A DNA stretch of 64,000 bases from Alkaliphilus flagellatus (GCF_018919215.1 NZ_JAHLQK010000002.1:124001-188000); one strand, 5' to 3'; shown: positions 36,160-44,821, counted from the stretch's first letter. Program-made: numbers and translations. The notes: generated by a model from the sequence alone, not told the origin.

Positions 36160-37659
36160 ATGAACAGTACTCAGATTATGGCATTGGTAATAATTTTGCT
36201 ATACATGGCGGCAACTGTTGCTCTTGGACTTTTTGTATCAAGCCGTAAAAAGAGCAAGACAGAAAATCAGAGTAACGATGATTTTCTTATGGCAAGTAAA
36301 TCTCTAGGACCTGTAATGCTTGCAAGTACACTCTTTGCAGCTAATACAGGCGGTGCCAGTACCACGGGTATAGCAACTAATGTTTTTACATATGGAATAT
36401 CTGCAGGCTGGTACGCTATTGCAGCGGGTATAGGCTTCGTTCTAGTTTCCTTTATTGCTCCTTATTTCAGAAATGCACAGGCCAATACTGTTCCTGAGAT
36501 AATCAGCAAAAGATATGGTAAGAAATCACATATTTTTACTGCAATTACCTCCATTGCAGCCTTGTTTATGGCCACCGGTGCACAGATAATAGCTACTGCT
36601 TCAATAATTAACGTTGTTACCGGAGTTGAATTTAAGATAGCTGCTATAATTACTACAGTGGTTGTTATCATATACACCATGGTAGGAGGATTCAAATCTG
36701 TTACAGCAGCAAACATGATGCACGTTTTATTCATAACCATTGGAATGACCATTGCTATGGTTATAATTGTTAACAACAGTGCAGTTGGCGGTTTTTCAGT
36801 ATTATTTGAAAAGGCCAAGACAGTTACTGATAATTCAGGTAATAACCTTGATCTTATCAGCATGACTAAAATAGGACTTCCAACTATAATCGGATATATT
36901 GCCATGTATTTCATGACTTTCCCAACAGGACAGGAAATAGTGCAAACTTACTGCTCTGCAAAGGACGGAAAGTCCGCTAAGGTAGGCTCTATTATCGCCG
37001 GTGTTTTATCAGCTGTTTATGCTATGGTTCCCGCTATCATAGGTTTGGTAGCTTATGTATGCATTGATGGCTTTGCAGCAAACGGTGCTCAGAAAAATGC
37101 TTTAGCAGAATCAACAATAACATTTGCTCCCGCTGTGGTTGCAGGTATAGTACTTGCAGCTATCGTAGCAGCAACCATGAGCAGTGCTTCCGGTAATATG
37201 ATTGGTACTGCTACAATGTTTACTAATGATATTTTTAGACCTTATATAAATAAAGGCGTTAAAGATGATAATAAAGAGATTTGGATTTCACGTGTAACAA
37301 TGGCAGTGGTTGGTATTGTAGGACTAACAGTTGCTTTAACAGCTTCAAACATCATTAGCGTTATGATGGGAGCCTTCGCACTAAGAAGTGCAGGACCTTT
37401 CGCAGCCTTTATCTGCGCTATTTTTTATAAAAATGTTACCAAAAGAGCAGGTTTCATATCAATTGTTAGTGGTACTATAGTAGCTGCTATATGGATTTAT
37501 GGTCTTAATACGCCTTGGGGCCTCAATTCAATGGTTCCCGGCGGCATCATAGCCTTCGCGGTAATATTCTTGGTATCAGCATTAGATAGAAAAATGGGTA
37601 TTAAGCCTGCACCAGAAATAGAATTTACTGAGCCTGCAGCGGTAGTAGAATTTAAATAG
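36160..37659 (+). CDS. sodium:solute symporter family protein
   Basis: SSS-family Na+ symporter of 499 aa with about 13 membrane helices. LFAANTGGASTTGIATNVF and the following GISAGWYAIAAG match the first-repeat unwound helix, and VVAGIVLAAIVAATMSSASG matches the helix-8 sodium site. It presumably imports the (acyl) amino acid degraded by the surrounding enzymes. CAGGAGGG precedes the ATG. Confidence 0.88.
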   Translation: MNSTQIMALVIILLYMAATVALGLFVSSRKKSKTENQSNDDFLMASKSLGPVMLASTLFAANTGGASTTGIATNVFTYGISAGWYAIAAGIGFVLVSFIAPYFRNAQANTVPEIISKRYGKKSHIFTAITSIAALFMATGAQIIATASIINVVTGVEFKIAAIITTVVVIIYTMVGGFKSVTAANMMHVLFITIGMTIAMVIIVNNSAVGGFSVLFEKAKTVTDNSGNNLDLISMTKIGLPTIIGYIAMYFMTFPTGQEIVQTYCSAKDGKSAKVGSIIAGVLSAVYAMVPAIIGLVAYVCIDGFAANGAQKNALAESTITFAPAVVAGIVLAAIVAATMSSASGNMIGTATMFTNDIFRPYINKGVKDDNKEIWISRVTMAVVGIVGLTVALTASNIISVMMGAFALRSAGPFAAFICAIFYKNVTKRAGFISIVSGTIVAAIWIYGLNTPWGLNSMVPGGIIAFAVIFLVSALDRKMGIKPAPEIEFTEPAAVVEFK

Positions 37660-37717
37660 GACTTAAGAGATATATTACATCAATTTTAACAACTAATATT
37701 TGTGGGGTGAAAGCTAC

Positions 37718-39304
37718 ATGAAAAAATTAATTAAAAATGGCCTTGTTGTTGATGGAAGCGGAAATAAAGGATATAAAGCTGATGTGTTAATAAATGGTGA
37801 CAGAATTGAAAAAATTGGAGAGAATATTGAAGCTAAGTATGCTGATGTTATTGATGCTGAAGGACTTGTGGTAGCTCCAGGCTTTATTGATACGCACAGT
37901 CATAGCGACCTTCAGATTCTTATAGAGCCAGAGGTTATGCCTAAGGTAATGCAGGGAGTTACTACGGAGATCCTTGGTCAGGACGGTATTTCCATGGCAC
38001 CGCTACCGGTAGAATATATAAGTCCCTGGAGAAAAAACTTGGCAGGACTTGATGGAGATAGTGATGAAATAGATTGGACCTACAAGGATACTGCAGGCTA
38101 TCTTTCTATGATTGAGAAGGTAAGACCGGGACTTAACGAGTGTTACTTAGTACCTCACGGCAATATACGTATGGAGGCTATGGGATTGGATAATAGGCAG
38201 CCTATAGAGGAAGAACTGAATAAGATGGTAGAAATTACAAGAAGAGAAATGGAGGCCGGTGCCTTTGGACTTTCCACCGGACTTATATACATGCCCTGTG
38301 CTTACTCTGAATCAAAAGAGATAATTGAAATGTGTAAGGTTGTAGCTGAGTATGACGGAGTATTTGTAATACATCAGCGCAGCGAAGCAGATACAATATT
38401 AGATTCTATGGAAGAAGTAATACAAATAGGAAGAGAATCCGGAGTTAGAATTCACTATTCTCACTTTAAGGTTTGTGGAAAGAAAAACTGGGATAAGATT
38501 GAAAAAGTTATCGAGCTCTTAGAAAAAGCAAAGGCTGAAGGTATCAGCATTTCCTTTGATCAATATCCTTATGTAGCAGGCAGCACAATGCTTGGTGTTA
38601 TTCTTCCTCCTTGGGTTCATGACGGAGGAACAGATAGGGTAATCGAACGTCTTAAAGATGCAGAACTCAGGAAAAAGATGATATATGACATAGAAAACGG
38701 AATACATGGATGGGATAACTTCGTTGAATTTGCAGGCCTTGATCAGATATTTGTTACCAGCGTAAAGAGCAGCAAAAATGAGGATGCTGTTGGCCTTAGC
38801 CTCATAGAATTAGGAAAGCTTAGAGGAAAGGATCCCTATAATGCCACTTTTGACCTTCTACTAGAAGAAGAAAATGCCGTAGGAATGGTAGACTTCTATG
38901 GTACAGAGGAGCATGTACAGACCTTCATGAGACTTCCGGAAATGAATGTATGCTCAGACGGTCTCTTAGGAGGTAAGCCTCATCCAAGAGTATACGGAGC
39001 CTTCCCAAGAGTACTTGGAAAATACGTTAGAGAGGATAAAGCATTAACTCTTGAGGAAGCAGTTTATAAGATGACCAAGAAGCCTGCTGCCACCTTTAAC
39101 ATAAAGGATAGAGGAGAAATTAAAGAAGGCTTATTGGCAGATATCTGTATCTTTGACAAGGATACAATAATAGACAAAGGAACCTTTACTAACCCTACCC
39201 AATATCCTGAAGGAATTGCTTATGTAATTATAAACGGAGAGATGGTTATCGACCACGGCAGACATACTGGAAATCGTGCAGGAAGGGTTATTAGAAGAAA
39301 GTAA
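37718..39304 (+). CDS. N-acyl-D-amino-acid deacylase (D-aminoacylase family)
   Basis: Amidohydrolase of 528 aa. The metal-binding motif GFIDTHSHSD near residue 65, the downstream YSHFK and the C-terminal Asp region (VCSDG, then HPRVYGAFPRVLG) follow the D-aminoacylase/AdeC-like family. It would release free D-amino acids from N-acyl (or N-carbamoyl) forms. GGGGTGA is 8 nt before the ATG at 37718; the TTG at 37700 is less likely. Confidence 0.88.
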   Translation: MKKLIKNGLVVDGSGNKGYKADVLINGDRIEKIGENIEAKYADVIDAEGLVVAPGFIDTHSHSDLQILIEPEVMPKVMQGVTTEILGQDGISMAPLPVEYISPWRKNLAGLDGDSDEIDWTYKDTAGYLSMIEKVRPGLNECYLVPHGNIRMEAMGLDNRQPIEEELNKMVEITRREMEAGAFGLSTGLIYMPCAYSESKEIIEMCKVVAEYDGVFVIHQRSEADTILDSMEEVIQIGRESGVRIHYSHFKVCGKKNWDKIEKVIELLEKAKAEGISISFDQYPYVAGSTMLGVILPPWVHDGGTDRVIERLKDAELRKKMIYDIENGIHGWDNFVEFAGLDQIFVTSVKSSKNEDAVGLSLIELGKLRGKDPYNATFDLLLEEENAVGMVDFYGTEEHVQTFMRLPEMNVCSDGLLGGKPHPRVYGAFPRVLGKYVREDKALTLEEAVYKMTKKPAATFNIKDRGEIKEGLLADICIFDKDTIIDKGTFTNPTQYPEGIAYVIINGEMVIDHGRHTGNRAGRVIRRK

Positions 39305-39354
39305 GATATTTTACGAAAGAACAAATATATATACATTTAGGAGTGTGATTGTAA

Positions 39355-39729
39355 ATGAAAAAGCTAATTTTTACACAGGAGGCACCGGCTGCCATAGGAC
39401 CATATTCACAGGCTATAGAGGCTAATGGCATGATATATACCTCAGGACAGTTGCCAATTGATCCTATTACAGGAGAAATGCCAGAGGATGTTGAGGAACA
39501 GGCAGAGCAATCTCTTAAGAATGTTTTTGCTATATTGAAAGAAGCAGGAGTGGACTCTTCAAAGGTTGTTAAAACCACTGTATTCATAAAGGATATGAGT
39601 GATTTTCCACGAATAAATAAGGTATATGAAAGATTCTTTACAGAAAGCTATCCGGCTAGATCATGTGTAGAGGTAGCAAGATTACCTAAGGATGCTCTAG
39701 TTGAAATTGAGGTTGTTGCACTAAGATAA
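39355..39729 (+). CDS. RidA family protein (enamine/imine deaminase)
   Basis: 124 aa, the family length. Landmarks: APAAIGPYSQAIEANGMIYT, SGQLPIDPxTGE, ARSCVEVARLPKDALVEIE with the conserved Arg. RidA proteins hydrolyse reactive 2-aminoacrylate, the very intermediate made by diaminopropionate ammonia-lyase, which fits its place as the last gene of this operon. Confidence 0.93.
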   Translation: MKKLIFTQEAPAAIGPYSQAIEANGMIYTSGQLPIDPITGEMPEDVEEQAEQSLKNVFAILKEAGVDSSKVVKTTVFIKDMSDFPRINKVYERFFTESYPARSCVEVARLPKDALVEIEVVALR

Positions 39730-39756
39730 AAAATTCTTATGTGATGATTTAATTAA

Positions 39757-39803
39757 AGACAGCACTTCCAAGAAGCTGAGGGAGATGCTGTTTATTTTTT
39801 ATA
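39757..39803 (+). terminator. terminator of the dpaL-ridA operon
   Basis: ACAGCACTTCC and GGAGATGCTGT pair imperfectly around AAGAAGCTGAG, followed by a T run. Confidence 0.6.
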
Positions 39804-39887
39804 AAATTAACTTCATGTGCTAGTAAATTTACACTAAGATAAGTTTACTAGAATATGAAGTTAAATTAATATTTAAGAACACAGTTT

Positions 39888-39955
39888 GTTTCTTAAAGAA
39901 TTCTTAAGAATGTTATTTATCCTTTTTTAAGAATTATAGTGTATAATAAAGTTGC
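39888..39955 (+). promoter_or_regulatory. promoter with TTAAGAA repeats before the efflux operon
   Basis: Several TTAAGAA/TTCTTAA words (two of them making the palindrome around AAAGAATTCTTAAGAAT) precede a TATAATAA-type -10 near 39949. The spacing suggests response-regulator binding sites. Which regulator is unknown. Confidence 0.4.
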
Positions 39956-39990
39956 GATTAATGAACTAATTATTTACAAGGGGGATCAAT

Positions 39991-41319
39991 ATGAAAATTT
40001 CGCGGAAAAAGAAAATTATCATGGGCGTTGTAGCTCTTGCTCTTATTTTAGGTGTGGTTAGTGTAAATGCTAAGCGTAAATCGCCTGCTAACAGTGGGAT
40101 GGCTGTAAGTGTTTCCGATGTTGTTAAAAAAGACATAAAATCTACTTTAAGTCTTAAGGCACCGCTTGAAGGAACGGAAAGCGTTGAGGTGGTGTCAAGA
40201 CTTCACTATGAAATACTTTCCATTGATGTTAAGGAAGGAGACAAGGTGGAAAAGGATCAGGTACTTGCGGTGCTAGATGTAAGCCATCTTGAAGAGGAAA
40301 TTCAGAAGCTTAAGGACAATGTTGAGCTCTTGCAGATACAAAACACTGAAGGAAAAAGCAGTAAGGAAATCTCTGCAGCTTTAGCAGAGCAAAGGCTTAA
40401 GGAAGAGCTGGAAAGCAGCCAAAGGAGCTATGAGTCTGCCTTGGAAATGTATAGCACAGCTAAAAGCAGATACGAAAGTATAAAGGTATTATACGATTCA
40501 GGAATGGCAAGTAAGTGGGAGCTTACGGACAAGGAAAATGCTCTTAACGAGGCGAAAAGAAAGGTTGATGCCTTTAATGTGGTGGACGGAAAGGTTCAGG
40601 CCACCGATGCACAGTTGGCAGAGATAAGAAATGCAAAAATTTCTTCAAACAATGCTTCTGGATCAAAAAGCATAGAAATCGCAAAAAAGGAACTTGAAAG
40701 AAAGACAAAGGAGCTTGAGGACTGCAAGGTTAAAAGCTCTATAGCAGGAACCATAACGAGGGTCAATGCAAAGGTGGGCCGTTTTGCCGACGAGATAGAT
40801 GATAAAAAGCCTATGTTTGAAATTGAAAATATTGATACCCTTAAAATGGTAGCGAATGTAAGTGAATATGATATAGCGAAGATGGAAATAGGGCAAAAGG
40901 TTAAAATAAGCGCAGATATTTTAAATGGCGATGAAGTTGACGGCATTGTGTCACGCATAAGTCCCACAGGAGAGCAGAAACAGGGGTCAAACGAGAGAAT
41001 AATTCCTGTCCAAATTGATGTGACTGGGGATACAAAGGGGCTTATTGCGGGAATTAACGCTTCGGCCAAGGTTGAAACAGCCATTGCTCAAGATGCACTT
41101 GTTATTCCTTTAGAGGCACTTATAGATAATGGCGACAATACATATAGTGTTTTTGTTCTTAAAGAAGACAAAACGGTTAAGAAATTAAATGTTTTGCTGG
41201 GAGTAGAGGATGTGCTAGAGGTTCAGATCATATGCGATGAGCTTAAAGAAGGAGATAAGGTTGTGCTTAACCCCAATGCCTTTATGACAGACGGAATGAG
41301 TGTGATTGTGAATGAGTAG
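39991..41319 (+). CDS. efflux adaptor, HlyD/MacA-like
   Basis: Membrane-fusion type adaptor of 442 aa: N-terminal signal anchor (about 7-24), lipoyl half-motifs (VVSRLHYEILSIDVKEGDKV and later KSSIAGTITRVNAKVGRFAD), a long coiled coil between them (about 90-230, ELLQIQ ... KELERKTKELEDCK) and C-terminal beta-barrel. In Gram-positives such adaptors work with MacB-like exporters of peptides or antibiotics. The next gene overlaps it by 8 nt. Confidence 0.88.
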   Translation: MKISRKKKIIMGVVALALILGVVSVNAKRKSPANSGMAVSVSDVVKKDIKSTLSLKAPLEGTESVEVVSRLHYEILSIDVKEGDKVEKDQVLAVLDVSHLEEEIQKLKDNVELLQIQNTEGKSSKEISAALAEQRLKEELESSQRSYESALEMYSTAKSRYESIKVLYDSGMASKWELTDKENALNEAKRKVDAFNVVDGKVQATDAQLAEIRNAKISSNNASGSKSIEIAKKELERKTKELEDCKVKSSIAGTITRVNAKVGRFADEIDDKKPMFEIENIDTLKMVANVSEYDIAKMEIGQKVKISADILNGDEVDGIVSRISPTGEQKQGSNERIIPVQIDVTGDTKGLIAGINASAKVETAIAQDALVIPLEALIDNGDNTYSVFVLKEDKTVKKLNVLLGVEDVLEVQIICDELKEGDKVVLNPNAFMTDGMSVIVNE

Positions 41320-42004
41320 TATTATAAAAATTGAAAATCTCAGCAAAATATACGACACAGGCGCTGTTCAGGTTCATGCACTGCGAGATGTAAGCCTTTC
41401 CATAGAGGAGGGGGATTTTGTTGCCATAATGGGTCAGTCAGGCTCGGGAAAATCAACACTTATGAACGTTCTCGGCTGTCTTGACAGGCCTACAAGCGGA
41501 GTTTACGAGCTGGACGGAATTAATATTTCTAAAATGGAGAGCAGGGAGCTTTCTTCTATAAGAAACAAAAAAATAGGCTTTGTTTTCCAATCCTTTAACC
41601 TGATTCCCCGAACATCTTCGCTTAAAAACGTTGAGCTACCTATGGTGTATGCAAAGATGGGAAAGAAGGAAAGGCGGGAAAGAGCAATAGAACTGCTGGA
41701 AAAGGTAGGCTTAGGAGAAAGACTTCATCACATGCCCAACGAAATTTCTGGAGGTCAGAAGCAAAGGATAGCCATTGCAAGGGCTCTTGCCAATAAGCCA
41801 TCAATTATTTTAGCTGACGAGCCTACGGGAAATCTTGATACTTCTTCTTCTGAGGAAATTATGGACCTTTTTACTGAGCTTAACAATGAGGGAGTAACTG
41901 TGATCGTTGTTACCCACGAGGATAACATAGCCGAATACACCAAAAGAATTATACGCTTTCGTGATGGGCAGATTATTGAGGACAGAAGGAGGGAGGCAGA
42001 ATAA
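41312..42004 (+). CDS. MacB-like ABC transporter ATP-binding protein
   Basis: 230-aa LolD/MacB-type ATPase. Walker A is GQSGSGKST, Q-loop FQSFNLIPR, signature ISGGQKQRIAIARAL, Walker B IILADEPTGNLD and H-loop VVTHE. It overlaps both neighbours (ATGA junction upstream, one base downstream), so the three genes are translationally coupled. Confidence 0.93.
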   Translation: MSSIIKIENLSKIYDTGAVQVHALRDVSLSIEEGDFVAIMGQSGSGKSTLMNVLGCLDRPTSGVYELDGINISKMESRELSSIRNKKIGFVFQSFNLIPRTSSLKNVELPMVYAKMGKKERRERAIELLEKVGLGERLHHMPNEISGGQKQRIAIARALANKPSIILADEPTGNLDTSSSEEIMDLFTELNNEGVTVIVVTHEDNIAEYTKRIIRFRDGQIIEDRRREAE

Positions 42005-43215
42005 TGCTTATTTTTGAAAATATAGGTCTGGCCTTTTCTTCCATCAGAGTAAATAAAATGCGCTCCTTCCTTACAATGCTTGGAATGATTATAGGAATAA
42101 GCTCTGTTATTTCAATAGTTTCTCTCGGAGATACTATGAGAAGCGTTATTGCTGCTGAATTTGAAAATGTCGGTACAACTCTGGCCTACAGCTACATAAT
42201 GTCTGAAAGCGACTATTATACTTCGAACGAGACCTACACCTATGAGGATATAGAGAATATAAAAGAGGCTTTTGGAGATAAGGTGCAATATATAAGCGCA
42301 GGAGCCAGAGCTTCTGGAAAAATTAAAAATGGAAGGGTTATGAAGGATGCAAGCCTTGAGGGATTGGCAGAAAACCCTGAGGCGTACAAGAAGCTTAATA
42401 TTATACACGGAAAGATGTTTTCCAATAACGATATCAAAAATTCAAGGCCCTACATAATTATCGAAGACAAAACAGCCGTGGAGATCTTCGGAGCAGAAAA
42501 CGCTGTAGGTAAGATTTTGAGAATTCAGGTTAACGAGAATCTTGTGGAGTTTACAGTTACGGGAATTTATAAGAACAATGATTCAGCCCTTAAAAAGCTT
42601 TTGGGTGGCAGTGGAACAAGAGCCGTAACCTATGTTCCCGAAACAGCTATAACAGAAAAGGATGGCTTGTTTTGGTCTATTGAGATAAGTTCTTCAAAAG
42701 ATATAAGTGTTGATGAATTTAAAACAAAGTTCATAAACTATGTGAGCAGGGCAAAGGGGATAAAGCCTGAAAATGTAAGATACTATACTGCCGAGGAGGA
42801 AATGAAATCTATTGACGGCATGATGAGCACACTTTCCCTTGTTGTAGGCGCAATTGCAGCTATCTCCCTTGTGGTTGGAGGCATAGGCATTATGAATATT
42901 ATGCTTGTTTCCGTTACCGAAAGAACGAGGGAAATCGGTATTAGAAAAGCACTTGGATCAAGAACGGAGGATATTCTTCTTCAGTTTCTCGTGGAGTCTG
43001 CTATAATTTCGGCGGCAGGGGGAATTATAGGCACGATACTTGGAACAAGCGTTGTGGCAATAGGCAGCATGGCCTTTGGAATAAGTGCCATTGTTAAGCC
43101 GCAGGTGGTTATAATAGCAGTTGTTTTTTCTGCTGTGGTAGGTATTTTCTTCGGGCTTTACCCCGCAAGGAAGGCGGCAAAGGCTGATCCTATCGAGGCG
43201 CTTAGGTACGAGTAA
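42004..43215 (+). CDS. MacB-like ABC transporter permease
   Basis: 403 aa with the MacB_PCD/FtsX layout: one N-terminal helix (RSFLTMLGMIIGISSVISIV), an extracellular domain of about 230 residues and three C-terminal helices with the signature TERTREIGIRKALGSR and a final LYPARKAAKADPIEALRYE. Third gene of a tripartite efflux operon; a strong terminator follows. Confidence 0.92.
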   Translation: MLIFENIGLAFSSIRVNKMRSFLTMLGMIIGISSVISIVSLGDTMRSVIAAEFENVGTTLAYSYIMSESDYYTSNETYTYEDIENIKEAFGDKVQYISAGARASGKIKNGRVMKDASLEGLAENPEAYKKLNIIHGKMFSNNDIKNSRPYIIIEDKTAVEIFGAENAVGKILRIQVNENLVEFTVTGIYKNNDSALKKLLGGSGTRAVTYVPETAITEKDGLFWSIEISSSKDISVDEFKTKFINYVSRAKGIKPENVRYYTAEEEMKSIDGMMSTLSLVVGAIAAISLVVGGIGIMNIMLVSVTERTREIGIRKALGSRTEDILLQFLVESAIISAAGGIIGTILGTSVVAIGSMAFGISAIVKPQVVIIAVVFSAVVGIFFGLYPARKAAKADPIEALRYE

Positions 43216-43227
43216 GGCAGACGCAAC

Positions 43228-43268
43228 GGGGCTATTGCAAAGTATAAATTTTGCAATAGCCCTTTTTT
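43228..43268 (+). terminator. terminator of the efflux operon
   Basis: GGGCTATTGCAAA pairs perfectly with TTTGCAATAGCCC and is followed by six T residues. Confidence 0.9.
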
Positions 43269-43317
43269 AAAGTTCTTGAAAAATTACTATAGTTAAAATA
43301 GTATTATTAAAAAAATA

Positions 43318-43385
43318 GTATAATGTTAATTTTATTAATTAGAAGCTTTTATAGTGTATATAGAAGTTTCTAATTATTTTTATGT
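43318..43385 (+). repeat. repeat R3, copy 3 (relic terminator)
   Basis: AATGTTAATTTTATTAATTA with AGAAGCTTTTATAG / TATAGAAGTTTCTAA resembles 17690-17765 and the sigma operon terminator at 28442-28483. No sigma gene is left beside it. Confidence 0.5.
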
Positions 43386-43480
43386 CTTCTTAATATCCTG
43401 TGCATATATAAATACTTAATTATATAGAGATAGATTTAGTAATTAAAATACAATGTTTCCGTTAATAAGTAATATATAAA

Positions 43481-43560
43481 TATAAATTGAAATAAAACTG
43501 TAATATTTCTATAACAATTTACGACAAAGTATCTATTTTAGGTATGATATACTCGTAGGC
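43481..43560 (+). repeat. repeat R2, copy 3
   Basis: Close match to 28517-28600. Here TACGAC, a 17-nt spacer and TATGAT (43545-43550) could be a vegetative promoter for the gene that follows. Confidence 0.6.
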
Positions 43561-43606
43561 AACATAAATAAAATAGTTTAAATGTAGAAAGGATTTGATT
43601 ATAAAC

Positions 43607-44104
43607 ATGAAGAAGTTTAAATATATATTTATAGCATTAATACTGTTATTTTTAGCAACATTCATTTACCAACATTATATATATTATAAAATCCCATATA
43701 ACCCATTAGTTGAGCTAGACTCTGATACTCTAAATGGTTTCCATTTTAGCGAAAATCACCCTCACCCTAATGATACAATAAAGAAGTCTACTCATAATTT
43801 AAATACCACTACTCGTATATTTGAATATTTTAGTGATTTGAATTTAGTGCCTTTAAAAGAGAAATCAAATTGGGATGAAATTCATAACCATGGAGATATT
43901 TACTATTCTGGTATGTTTGAATTTGAGACCTCACCAACAAGATATGGGACAGAGGTACATATTAACGAAATATGGCTAGATAATTTAACCATTCTATGGA
44001 TTAGTTCCCCCAGACCTAAATTTAAAGATGGATATTATAAGATTATAGATGATAAATTTGATTATGAGTATATTAATGACTTAATTACTAATTCTCAAAA
44101 TTAA
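43607..44104 (+). CDS. small secreted/anchored protein, convergent partner of E44
   Basis: About 165 aa with one N-terminal signal anchor (KYIFIALILLFLATFIY) and an exterior domain. The C-terminus GYYKIIDDKFDYEYINDL is similar to that of the 25528 lipoprotein, and a third relic is at 23473-23662. AAAGGA (43588-43593) is rather far from the ATG at 43607; a TTG at 43595 is an alternative start. It faces E44 tail to tail. No known family. Confidence 0.6.
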   Translation: MKKFKYIFIALILLFLATFIYQHYIYYKIPYNPLVELDSDTLNGFHFSENHPHPNDTIKKSTHNLNTTTRIFEYFSDLNLVPLKEKSNWDEIHNHGDIYYSGMFEFETSPTRYGTEVHINEIWLDNLTILWISSPRPKFKDGYYKIIDDKFDYEYINDLITNSQN

Positions 44105-44109
44105 TGCAA

Positions 44110-44151
44110 AAGAAAACCTCATTGATTTTAACAAATCAATGAGGTTTTCTT
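44110..44151. terminator. bidirectional terminator
   Basis: AAGAAAACCTCATTGATTT pairs perfectly with AAATCAATGAGGTTTTCTT. It separates the convergent 43607 and E44 genes. Confidence 0.85.
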
Positions 44152-44167
44152 GTATTAATTTAAATTA

Positions 44168-44602
44168 TTACATCGGTATCCAATAACCTCCAACTTTTAC
44201 TGCTTTAACTATTCCTCTACCTTGAACAATTCTAAATCCCTCATCAATAAATTCAAGAAATGGTAATTGTACTTCTATTAATTCGTAGTTTGGATTGTCA
44301 TCCATTATATTCCAAAGTTGTTCTAAATAATCCTCTCCATTTCTACAAACATTAATTATGACATCACGCTCACTTGGTGATGAAGTTATTGCTGAAATTG
44401 CGGCAGCTGCTAAAGTTACAGCAGTTGGTAACTTAAATGCAAACGATAACACATTTGTAAAAGCCGATAGCCTTTGTCTAAGCTTCTCTTCATTTTGATT
44501 AGTAAAACCTTCCATCCTCATTTCAAATTGTGCTCTTTTAATTGAATTTATTTCTTGTTTAGATAAAACAAGCGTATCAATATATTCTTTTCTTCTGCCC
44601 AT
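44168..44602 (-). CDS. E44, small protein of the regulon
   Basis: 144 aa and clearly related to E26: LSFAFKLPTAVTLAAAAISA with SPSERDVIINVCRNG aligns with LSFLFMLPT ... ISTIIGG ... SEKNDVLNSISNG. A long charged helix (about 12-45) precedes the hydrophobic middle and a beta-rich tail ends GGYWIPM. No signal peptide. AAAGGAGAG precedes the ATG behind element A copy 6. Function unknown; membrane-active effector is the working guess. Confidence 0.6.
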   Translation of the reverse strand: MGRRKEYIDTLVLSKQEINSIKRAQFEMRMEGFTNQNEEKLRQRLSAFTNVLSFAFKLPTAVTLAAAAISAITSSPSERDVIINVCRNGEDYLEQLWNIMDDNPNYELIEVQLPFLEFIDEGFRIVQGRGIVKAVKVGGYWIPM

Positions 44603-44638
44603 AATAATCTCTCCTTTTATAATATATTTTTATTTTGC

Positions 44639-44709
44639 AAGACTTTCTCGTCGGCCAACTTGCTTCGTCTTACACTATATAAAAGGAATTTAGGAAGAAA
44701 TAATCAACT
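44639..44709 (-). promoter_or_regulatory. regulon element A, copy 6 (E44 promoter)
   Basis: Minus strand TTGATT (44702-44707), 16-nt spacer, CTTTTA (44680-44685), leader hairpin with GTTGGCCGAC (pairing kept by a G-U pair) and AAGAC/GTCTT ends. Confidence 0.78.
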
Positions 44710-44762
44710 ATTTTTAAAAATTAATTTATAAAAATTTTTTCTTGATTAAAACATGTTATACC

Positions 44763-44819
44763 TTAGTATTTATTTTGCTGTGTTAATATATAGGACTTAA
44801 CTTCTTCTACATCTTCTTG
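44763..44819 (-). pseudogene. C-terminal relic of a second BhlA/UviB gene
   Basis: The minus strand reads QEDVEEVKSYILTQQNKY then a stop, against KKDIEEVKSYILTQRN in the intact gene at 26731. The upstream part is gone; the sequence is joined directly to the relic at 44822. Confidence 0.8.
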
Positions 44820-44821
44820 TA

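Noticed and set aside
40596-41084. Long antisense reading frames inside the efflux adaptor and other real genes
   Set aside because: They lie opposite well-supported genes, have no ribosome binding sites and show low-complexity, shadow-like composition.
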